A DNA stretch of 9,054 bases from Oscillospiraceae bacterium (GTDB lineage: Bacteria; Bacillota; Clostridia; Oscillospirales; Ruminococcaceae). Both the position numbers and the translations under genes were made by a program. Each line of letters starts with the position of its first letter. The first letter of the stretch is position 1. This document shows, piece by piece, positions 1 through 5,561 of the stretch. The stretch is from the NCBI GenBank assembly GCA_019413245.1, contig DXNX01000016.1:16912-25965 (forward strand), given 5' to 3'. The notes under the pieces are model-generated. The model ran no database searches. It was not told where the DNA came from and saw only the letters and a program-made list of their open reading frames with translations.

Positions 1-1146
1 GCCTGGCTGAACAAGACCTTCCCCACGGCAGCGGATTTTGCCATCACCCAGGAACAGCTGGAAAATCTGGCCAATGACCTGGCCGCCGGGTACCAGGCGT
101 ATGCCGTGGCCCAGGGCCTGCCCGACCCTTCCAGGATGGGAACATATTTTGCCGACTATATGGGCACCGAACAGGCCCAGACCCTGCTGACCCAGAGCAT
201 TGCCGGTATGGTGGATGCTTCCGGCCTGCAGACCCAGCTGGCTACGACCATGTCCGGCTATATGCAGAGCGTGATGGGGTCTGTGTCCCAGGCGCTGGGC
301 GAATCCATCAAGACGGCCATGGCCTCGGTCATGGAACAGATCATGCAGCAGATCGCCGCCAACATGCAGACCGCCATGGAACAGGTGGTGCAGCAGCTGG
401 GCGAAAACCTGGCCAGTGCTTTCCAGTTTGATCCGGAAGAATTCGCCAATGCCTTTACCTTCAATATGGATGCGGACGACCTTTCGGAACTGCTGAAATC
501 CATGAGCATGACCCAGGGCTCCACCTATGAAAGCAACCTGAGCTCTCTGGATTATGTGGACTTCAGCGACCCCAGCAGCATCAGCATTTACCCGCTGGAC
601 TTTGAGAGCAAAGAACATGTGACCGACCTGCTCAGCGATTACAACAGCCGGATGGAAGCCGCCGGCAAGGAGGACCAGGTCATTACCTACACCGACACGG
701 TGGGCACCCTCATGTCCTCGGTGACCGACATCATCGACATCATCAGTTATGTGCTCATCGCTTTTGTGGCCATCTCCCTGGTGGTGTCCTCCATCATGAT
801 CGGCGTCATCACCTATATCAGCGTTCTGGAACGCAAGAAGGAGATCGGCATCCTGCGTGCCATCGGTGCTTCCAAGCGCAACATCTCCCAGGTGTTCAAC
901 GCCGAAACCTTCATCATCGGTCTGACAGCCGGTCTGATCGGCATCGGTCTGACTCTGGTGATCCTGGTGCCGGGCAACGCTCTGATCCATCATCTGGCCA
1001 ACACCAACGACATCAACGCCTATCTGCCGGTGGGCGGCGCGGTGGTCCTGATTGCCCTGAGCGTGCTGCTGACCCTGCTGGGCGGTCTGATCCCGGCCAG
1101 CAAGGCAGCCAAGAGTGACCCGGTGGCGGCGCTGCGCACCGAATGA
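1..1146 (+). CDS. ABC transporter permease, FtsX/MacB-type, 5'-truncated
   Basis: The reading frame is open from base 1 without a stop, so this is the C-terminal 381 residues of a longer protein; a GTG at 106 is internal, not the start. Residues about 55-145 form a Met/Gln/Ala-rich, probably helical stretch in the extracytoplasmic part, followed by a soluble segment to about 240. The end is a classic FtsX-like permease domain: a membrane helix at about 247-273, then the cytoplasmic motif ERKKEIGILRAIGAS (277-291), two more helices (about 303-325 and 344-365), and the terminal IPASKAAKSDPVAALRTE. Such permeases couple an ABC ATPase to extracytoplasmic work such as peptide or lipid export or antimicrobial resistance; in Clostridia the ATPase is often fused at the N-terminus, but that part is not in the window. 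Substrate cannot be told. A hairpin terminator follows the stop. Confidence 0.9.
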   Translation, partial: AWLNKTFPTAADFAITQEQLENLANDLAAGYQAYAVAQGLPDPSRMGTYFADYMGTEQAQTLLTQSIAGMVDASGLQTQLATTMSGYMQSVMGSVSQALGESIKTAMASVMEQIMQQIAANMQTAMEQVVQQLGENLASAFQFDPEEFANAFTFNMDADDLSELLKSMSMTQGSTYESNLSSLDYVDFSDPSSISIYPLDFESKEHVTDLLSDYNSRMEAAGKEDQVITYTDTVGTLMSSVTDIIDIISYVLIAFVAISLVVSSIMIGVITYISVLERKKEIGILRAIGASKRNISQVFNAETFIIGLTAGLIGIGLTLVILVPGNALIHHLANTNDINAYLPVGGAVVLIALSVLLTLLGGLIPASKAAKSDPVAALRTE

Positions 1147-1156
1147 CCCTGCCGGA

Positions 1157-1200
1157 AAACAGTCAAAGACCCTTTGCCGTCTTTGGCTGTTTCTGCTTTC
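1157..1200 (+). terminator. Probable rho-independent terminator after the ABC permease
   Basis: Bases 1157-1170 (AAACAGTCAAAGAC) pair with 1179-1192 (GTCTTTGGCTGTTT) in a 14-bp stem with one G-T wobble and an 8-nt loop. The tail is only moderately T-rich (TTTCTGCTTTC), so termination may be partial. It starts 11 nt after the permease stop. Confidence 0.6.
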
Positions 1201-1243
1201 CCGGTCTTGTTCCGGTTTGTCGGAACCTCCCTGCAAAGACCGG
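1201..1243. repeat. Nested inverted repeat (stem-loop) in the intergenic region
   Basis: An outer perfect 8-bp arm pair, CCGGTCTT (1201-1208) with AAGACCGG (1236-1243), encloses a perfect 6-bp hairpin GTTCCG/CGGAAC (1209-1214 and 1221-1226, loop GTTTGT). A 9-nt one-sided bulge (1227-1235) separates the two. It lies directly after the first terminator and about 70 nt before the plsY start. Only AAAATTTCTC follows, so it is a weak terminator candidate; it may be a second terminator or part of the plsY leader. No clear sigma-A promoter is seen in 1147-1310. Confidence 0.5.
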
Positions 1244-1310
1244 AAAATTTCTCCCGAAACGAAGATTCCGACGGCAAAATGCCAATCCGTGACAGAGAAG
1301 AGATGTACAA

Positions 1311-1928
1311 ATGAACCATGATTTAGATACGATATTCTTCACTCTGACAGGATATCTTTCGGGCAGCGTGCTGTATGCACAGCTGTTCACCAAACTGTTC
1401 CGGCACCGGGACCTGATGGAAGTCAGCGACGACAGGAACCCCGGCACCTCCAACGCTTTCCGGTACGGCGGATTCTGGTGCGGCGTGCTCACCCTGGTGT
1501 GCGACCTGCTCAAAGGATTTGTGCCGGTACACCTGTTTATGGAAGGCCCGCTCCATGAACCCTACTCCTACGCCCTGGTCATGGCCGCCCCCGTGATGGG
1601 CCATGCCTTCTCGGTGTTTTACCATTTCCGCGGCGGCAAGGGCATTGCGGTGACCTTCGGCTGCCTGCTGGGGTTGCTGCCCGTCTGGCAGCCTCTGGCC
1701 ACTTTGGCCGGGTATTTTATCCTGTTTTCGCTGGTGCTCAAGATTACACCCAATTATTACCGCACCCTGGCGGCGTATGTGTGCTCTCTGGCCACCATGC
1801 TCTTTGTGGTGGACTGGCCCGAGATCTGTATCGGGTTCTGGTTTATCTCCTTTGCAGTGCTCTGCCGCTTGCTGACCAGTAAGGAAAAGAAAGAACAGAT
1901 TGAGGTGAAATTGTTGTGGAAGCATTGA
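1311..1928 (+). CDS. plsY: Glycerol-3-phosphate acyltransferase, PlsY family (divergent)
   Basis: 205 residues, the usual PlsY length, strongly hydrophobic with several membrane helices. PlsY transfers an acyl group from acyl-phosphate to sn-glycerol-3-phosphate, making lysophosphatidic acid, the first step of bacterial phospholipid synthesis, at the inner face of the membrane. Family motifs are present: NPGTSNAFR (43-51) in the phosphate-binding loop, DLLKG (65-69), and GHAFSVFYHFRGGKGIA (97-113). The first motif is divergent: SGSVLYA (17-23) where most PlsY proteins have GSIP, so the usual proline is absent. The ATG at 1311 follows a weak purine-rich site (AGAGAAGAG, 1294-1302). The 3' end overlaps the next gene by 13 nt, implying translational coupling and shared lipid metabolism. 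It may be a specialised paralogue rather than the main housekeeping plsY. Confidence 0.85.
   Translation: MNHDLDTIFFTLTGYLSGSVLYAQLFTKLFRHRDLMEVSDDRNPGTSNAFRYGGFWCGVLTLVCDLLKGFVPVHLFMEGPLHEPYSYALVMAAPVMGHAFSVFYHFRGGKGIAVTFGCLLGLLPVWQPLATLAGYFILFSLVLKITPNYYRTLAAYVCSLATMLFVVDWPEICIGFWFISFAVLCRLLTSKEKKEQIEVKLLWKH
1902..1908 (+). promoter_or_regulatory. Ribosome binding site setting the GTG start of the glycosyltransferase
   Basis: GAGGTGA lies 7 nt before the GTG at 1916, inside the last codons of plsY. It supports GTG 1916 as the real start, since the ORF has no nearby ATG with comparable support. Confidence 0.75.
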
Positions 1929-3046
1929 TCCTGTCCTGCGGAACCGGCGGCGGCCACAACTCTGCGGCCAAGGCCATTCAGGAAGAAATGCGCATCCGGG
2001 GCCACAGAGCGGTGGTGCTCAATCCGTATACCCTGTACAGCAAAAAGCTGGCAGACAAAATTGATGAATCCTATATTGCCATGGTGCAGAACCGTCCCCG
2101 GCTGTTCGGGGCGGTGTACCAGGCAGGGCAGCTGTACCGCAAGCTGCCCTGCCGCTCCCCGGTGTATTATGTGAACCGGCGGATGGTGCCCATCATGCGC
2201 AGCTACCTGGCCCGGCATTCCTATGACATTATCCTCACCACCCACCTGTACCCGGCGGAGATCATCACCAACATGAAGGACCGCGGCGTGCCGATCCCCC
2301 GGGCCATTTATGTGTCCACCGACTATGTGTGCATCCCGTTTACCGAGGAAACCGACTGCGATGCCTATATTGCGCCTGCCCAGGACCTGGTTTCGGACTT
2401 TGCAGGCCGCGGCATCCCGCCGGAAAAGCTGCATCCCTTCGGCATTCCCACCAGCCGTGCCTTTGCCGAACCGGAAAGCCGGGAGAACGCCCGGCAGCGC
2501 CTGGACCTGGACCCGCAGAAAAAGTATATTCTGGTGGCCGGGGGCAGCATGGGCGGCGGTACCATCCGGGAAACCATCCATGCCCTCATGGAAGGGGCAC
2601 ACAGCAGCCCGGATACGGCTCTGGTCATCGTCTGCGGCAACAACAAGGCCCTGTATGAGGAGGTCGCCCCCTGCCGGAGCGAAAATATCCTTGTGGTGGG
2701 CCATACCGATGACATGGCCGGATATATGCGGGCCTGTGACCTGTTCATCACCAAACCGGGCGGACTTTCCTCCACTGAGGCCGCCGTTTCCGGGATTCCT
2801 ATGCTCCACACGGCGGGAATTCCCGGCTGCGAGACCTACAATGCGGACTACTTTGCCGCCCACGGTATGAGCGAGGTGTGCAGCGATGCCAGGGAGGTGG
2901 CCGCCCGGGCGGCGGCTATCCTGGCCGACCCGGAAAAGTGCCGCGAGATGGTGCGCAGCCAGCATGCCATGTTTGACGGCGGTGCTGCGGGGCGCATCTG
3001 CAACTTTGCGGAACGCTTTTCCCGTGTGGATGCCCGCTGTGAATAA
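1916..3046 (+). CDS. MGDG synthase / diacylglycerol glycosyltransferase-like protein (GT28)
   Basis: 376 residues with GTG start. The N-terminal part begins with the MGDG-synthase signature SCGTGGGHNSAAKAIQ (7-22), the acceptor/membrane half of a GT-B fold; STDY (134-137) and PFGIPTS (174-180) also match this family. The C-terminal half is MurG-like: a glycine-rich VAGGSMGGG (207-215), VGHTDDMAGYM (261-271), and the sugar-nucleotide motif TKPGGLSSTEA (279-289). Relatives such as Bacillus UgtP and plant MGDG synthase move glucose or galactose from a UDP-sugar onto diacylglycerol, giving membrane glycolipids that can also anchor lipoteichoic acid. Donor and acceptor are not proven here. The gene overlaps plsY by 13 nt and is followed by a strong terminator, so the two form a compact lipid operon. 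No signal peptide; likely a peripheral membrane enzyme. Confidence 0.88.
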   Translation: MEALILSCGTGGGHNSAAKAIQEEMRIRGHRAVVLNPYTLYSKKLADKIDESYIAMVQNRPRLFGAVYQAGQLYRKLPCRSPVYYVNRRMVPIMRSYLARHSYDIILTTHLYPAEIITNMKDRGVPIPRAIYVSTDYVCIPFTEETDCDAYIAPAQDLVSDFAGRGIPPEKLHPFGIPTSRAFAEPESRENARQRLDLDPQKKYILVAGGSMGGGTIRETIHALMEGAHSSPDTALVIVCGNNKALYEEVAPCRSENILVVGHTDDMAGYMRACDLFITKPGGLSSTEAAVSGIPMLHTAGIPGCETYNADYFAAHGMSEVCSDAREVAARAAAILADPEKCREMVRSQHAMFDGGAAGRICNFAERFSRVDARCE

Positions 3047-3057
3047 ATAAATCCAGA

Positions 3058-3115
3058 AAAAACAAACCAGCCGCCTGTCGGAACCTTGCTTCCGGCGAGC
3101 GGCTGGTTTTGTATA
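3058..3115. terminator. Strong bidirectional terminator between convergent genes
   Basis: A perfect 11-bp stem, AAACCAGCCGC (3064-3074) with GCGGCTGGTTT (3099-3109), carries an inner stem of about 7 bp (GTCGGAA with TTCCGGC). It is followed on the + strand by TTTTGTATATT, and on the - strand by GTTTGTTTTTT (complement of the A-run before the left arm). It therefore serves both the glycosyltransferase (+) and the LytTR regulator (-). Confidence 0.9.
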
Positions 3116-3121
3116 TTGGGT

Positions 3122-3850
3122 TCAGGGGCGGGGCAGGGCCCACAGCTCGGCAGGCGGCTGCCGCTCCCGGATGCGCCGGGTCACTTCCTGGTGGTGCAGC
3201 CGGCTGCAGGGGACCCGGCTGCCGTCGGCCAGGGTGAGCACATCCCGGAACAGGTTTTCCACATGCAGCAGGTTCACCACATAGCTCTTGTGGGTACGGG
3301 CAAACCCGAAAGGCTCCAGCTGCCGGGCAATCTGACTGATCTGCCCGCCGAACTGGTAGCGGGCGTTTTCTCCCACCAGGGTGATGCGCCGCACATCCGA
3401 TTCAAAGTAGTAGATTTCGCTGTGCTTGATTTGTACGGTGCCTTCCGCACTGGAAAAGCTATAATAAAAGTCCGGTGTTTCGCAGTGGGTCAGGGCCAGC
3501 CAGACTTCCCGGCACAGAAGTTCTTCGGGAATCGGCCGTACCAGATATCCGCAGGCCCGGGTGTGGTAACCGGGAATGGCCCAGCGCTCGCTGTCTGCCA
3601 GCAAAAGCAGACTCATGGCCGGATGGACCTGGTGCAGCTGTATGGCGGCCGAAAGCCCGCTGCCGTCACGGTCCACGTCCAGCAGAATCAGGTCAAACCG
3701 GCGTCCCCGGGCGTATTCCGCCAGCAGGGTGCGGGGAGAGGCAAAACAGACAAATTCCAGCCCCATATGTTTTTTCAGCGGGTCCAGGCAGGCAAGCAGC
3801 TGTCGGTTTTCCTGCCGGTCACGGCCGCATACAGCAACGTAGCGTATCAT
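3122..3850 (-). CDS. LytTR-family response regulator with a degenerate receiver domain
   Basis: 242 residues. The start is ATG at 3850, set by AAGGAGG (3857-3863) six nt upstream; the upstream in-frame extension to 4081 has no site and runs into the divergent gene. Residues 1-120 are a receiver (REC) domain: the phosphoacceptor is probably D58 in LILLDVD. The usual acidic pair near the N-terminus is replaced by CGRD (8-11), the Thr/Ser position by ADS (85-87), and the invariant Lys before Pro by Arg (R105, LVRP). Residues about 129-226 are a LytTR DNA-binding domain, with RTHKSYVVNLLHV (185-197) as the recognisable core. Such proteins bind direct repeats as dimers and often control virulence, bacteriocin or transport genes. 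No histidine kinase is adjacent. It is divergent from the APC permease gene, which is a plausible target together with itself. Confidence 0.88.
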   Translation of the reverse strand: MIRYVAVCGRDRQENRQLLACLDPLKKHMGLEFVCFASPRTLLAEYARGRRFDLILLDVDRDGSGLSAAIQLHQVHPAMSLLLLADSERWAIPGYHTRACGYLVRPIPEELLCREVWLALTHCETPDFYYSFSSAEGTVQIKHSEIYYFESDVRRITLVGENARYQFGGQISQIARQLEPFGFARTHKSYVVNLLHVENLFRDVLTLADGSRVPCSRLHHQEVTRRIRERQPPAELWALPRP

Positions 3851-3856
3851 GGTGTC

Positions 3857-3863
3857 CCTCCTT
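3857..3863 (-). promoter_or_regulatory. Ribosome binding site fixing the LytTR regulator start
   Basis: AAGGAGG on the minus strand, 6 nt upstream of the ATG at 3850. It decides for the 242-residue protein over the longer in-frame open frame. Confidence 0.85.
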
Positions 3864-3907
3864 CCCGGATTCGGAAATCTGCCCCGTTTTTTTGCTGTTT
3901 GGTATCT

Positions 3908-3936
3908 ATCATAGGGCTTTTTTGCCCCGAAAGCAA
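3908..3936 (-). promoter_or_regulatory. Sigma-A-type promoter for the LytTR regulator
   Basis: On the minus strand, TTGCTT (3936-3931) is followed after exactly 17 nt by TATGAT (3913-3908), close to the -35/-10 consensus. The transcript would start near 3901 with a leader of about 50 nt. The spacer contains a short inverted repeat, GGGC-A6-GCCC (3914-3927), which could be an operator. Confidence 0.65.
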
Positions 3937-4005
3937 CCGCTTTTTGCTGATTTTGACAGTAAAAGTGCCGATTGTGCAGCAGCCGTATCCACCTTTGCGA
4001 AAACT

Positions 4006-4014
4006 TGGTATAGT
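4006..4014 (+). promoter_or_regulatory. Extended -10 promoter for the APC permease operon
   Basis: TGGTATAGT is an extended -10 element (TGn plus TATAGT, one mismatch from TATAAT). No good -35 is found 16-18 nt upstream, which suits an extended -10 or an activator-dependent promoter. Predicted start of transcription is near 4021. Confidence 0.55.
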
Positions 4015-4023
4015 GAGGCCGAA

Positions 4024-4051
4024 CTGCCGCAGAACTTTCAGACGGCGGCAG
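4024..4051 (+). promoter_or_regulatory. 5'-leader hairpin just upstream of the permease ribosome binding site
   Basis: CTGCCGC (4024-4030) pairs perfectly with GCGGCAG (4045-4051) across a 14-nt loop. The hairpin would lie at the extreme 5' end of the predicted transcript and ends 4 nt before the ribosome binding site AAGGAGGG (4056-4063). It may stabilise the mRNA or affect ribosome access. Confidence 0.45.
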
Positions 4052-4070
4052 GTACAAGGAGGGACTCTTT

Positions 4071-5504
4071 ATGGCAAACACTCCGCAGGCGGCCTCATCC
4101 GCTCAGGGCGGCATGAAAAAGACCCTGTCGCTGTGGAATTTCTTCACCATCGGGTTCGGTGCCATCATCGGCACCGGCTGGGTGTTGCAGGTGGGGGACT
4201 GGATGGTCACCGGCGGCGGCCCCATCGCCGCCATGATCGCCTTTGCCATCGGGGCACTGTTCCTGGTGCCCATCGGGGCGGTGTTCGGGGAACTCACCGC
4301 CGCCATTCCCATCTCCGGCGGTATCGTGGAATATGTGGACCGTACCTTTGGCCACACCATGAGTTATATCACCGGTTGGTTCCTGGTGCTGGGCAACGGC
4401 ATCCTGTGCCCGTGGGAGGCCATCGCCATCTCCACCCTGGTCAGCCAGATGTTCGGGGACCTGTTCCCGGTGCTGCGGGCGGTCAAACTGTACACCATTC
4501 TGGGCGCCGATGTTTACCTGTTTCCCACCATCATCGCCCTGGGCTTTGCCTTCTATGTGATCTGGCTGAACTTCCGGGGCGCTTCCAGCGCGGCCAAACT
4601 GCAGGCGTTCCTGACCAAGGCTCTGTTGGCCGGTATGCTGCTGGCCATGGGCATCTCCTTCTTCAAGGGCGGCCCCGGCAACATCCTGCCCGCTTTTCAG
4701 CCGGTGCAGAGCAGCACCACCAGCACCGCCGGCAACAATATGCTGGCGGGCATCGTGTCGGTGCTGGTCATGACGCCGTTCTTTTATGCCGGGTTCGATA
4801 CCATCCCCCAGCAGGCGGAGGAAGCCGCCGAAGGGCTGGACTGGAACAAGTTCGGCAAGATCATCAGCCTGGCACTGCTGGCTGCGGGCGGATTTTACGT
4901 CATTTGCATCTATTCTTTCGGCACCATAGTCCCCTGGACCGAGTTCATCACCAAAGATGTGCCCGCCCTGGCCTGCCTGAAAGACATCAGCATGATCTTC
5001 TATGTGGTCATGCTCGTCATCGCCACACTGGGACCCATGGGCCCCATGAATTCCTTCTTCGGCGCCACCAGCCGCATCATGCTGGCTATGGGCCGCAAGG
5101 GACAGCTGCCGCCCGCCTTCGCGGTGCTGGATGAAACTTCCGGCTGTCCCCGGCTGGCTTGCACCATTCTGGGCGTTATTACGGTGATCGGGCCGTTCCT
5201 GGGCAAAAATATGCTGCTCAGCCTGACCAACGTTTCGGCCCTGGCCTTTATCTTCAGCTGTACCATGGTCAGCCTGGCCTGCCTGCGCATGCGTACCACC
5301 GAACCGGATCTGCCCCGGCCGTACAAGGTCCCCGGCGGCAAAATCGGCATCGGCGCGGCGGTGGCGGCAGGGACCATCGTGATTCTGCTCATGGTGGTGC
5401 CTTTCAGCCCTGCCGCCCTCAACGGGGTGGAATGGGGCATCGTGCTGGGCTGGCTGGTCATCGGGCTGGTCCTGATGGCGGTGACAAAACGCACCCGGAA
5501 ATAA
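4071..5504 (+). CDS. APC-family amino acid/amine permease
   Basis: 477 residues with about 12 membrane helices, the usual size for APC (amino acid-polyamine-organocation) secondary transporters. Helix 1 carries the substrate-binding loop GFGAIIGTGW (28-37). Other family marks are GELTAAIPISGG (73-84), FFYAGFDTIPQQAEE (237-251) around helix 6, and the late cytoplasmic EPDLPRPYKVPGG (411-423). These proteins import amino acids or amines with H+ or Na+, or exchange them; the substrate cannot be read from sequence. The start is fixed by AAGGAGGG (4056-4063), 7 nt upstream of ATG 4071; a second Met at residue 15 lacks such a site. The amidohydrolase gene follows 57 nt downstream with no terminator or clear promoter between, so both are probably co-transcribed from the extended -10 promoter. 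Confidence 0.92.
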   Translation: MANTPQAASSAQGGMKKTLSLWNFFTIGFGAIIGTGWVLQVGDWMVTGGGPIAAMIAFAIGALFLVPIGAVFGELTAAIPISGGIVEYVDRTFGHTMSYITGWFLVLGNGILCPWEAIAISTLVSQMFGDLFPVLRAVKLYTILGADVYLFPTIIALGFAFYVIWLNFRGASSAAKLQAFLTKALLAGMLLAMGISFFKGGPGNILPAFQPVQSSTTSTAGNNMLAGIVSVLVMTPFFYAGFDTIPQQAEEAAEGLDWNKFGKIISLALLAAGGFYVICIYSFGTIVPWTEFITKDVPALACLKDISMIFYVVMLVIATLGPMGPMNSFFGATSRIMLAMGRKGQLPPAFAVLDETSGCPRLACTILGVITVIGPFLGKNMLLSLTNVSALAFIFSCTMVSLACLRMRTTEPDLPRPYKVPGGKIGIGAAVAAGTIVILLMVVPFSPAALNGVEWGIVLGWLVIGLVLMAVTKRTRK

Positions 5505-5547
5505 GCACACAGGCGGACAACCGCAATGGAACATACAAAAACAGCAC

Positions 5548-5553
5548 AGGAGG
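5548..5553 (+). promoter_or_regulatory. Ribosome binding site fixing the amidohydrolase start
   Basis: AGGAGG lies 8 nt before ATG 5562. An upstream in-frame ATG at 5526 would add 12 residues but has no site and would put this AGGAGG inside the coding region, so 5562 is preferred. Confidence 0.85.
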
Positions 5554-5561
5554 TTTGTTTT

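Noticed and set aside
1757..2965. 402-codon open frame on the minus strand
   Set aside because: It is antisense to plsY and the glycosyltransferase, which have clear motifs; the translated sequence shows no family features.
3953..3958. Perfect TTGACA as a -35 box on the plus strand
   Set aside because: No -10-like sequence is found 16-18 nt downstream (bases near 3975-3982 read GTGCAGCA), and the good -10 at 4009 is too far away.
3851..4081. N-terminal extension of the LytTR regulator by 77 residues
   Set aside because: It has no ribosome binding site, crosses the promoter region and overlaps the start of the divergent permease; the site at 3857-3863 supports ATG 3850.
3086..5134. 682-codon open frame on the plus strand
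   Set aside because: It runs through the terminator, antisense to the LytTR gene, across the divergent promoters and then out of frame in the permease. Composition is low-complexity and no domain is seen.
5526..5561. Upstream ATG for the amidohydrolase
   Set aside because: It lacks a ribosome binding site; AGGAGG at 5548-5553 is correctly spaced for ATG 5562.
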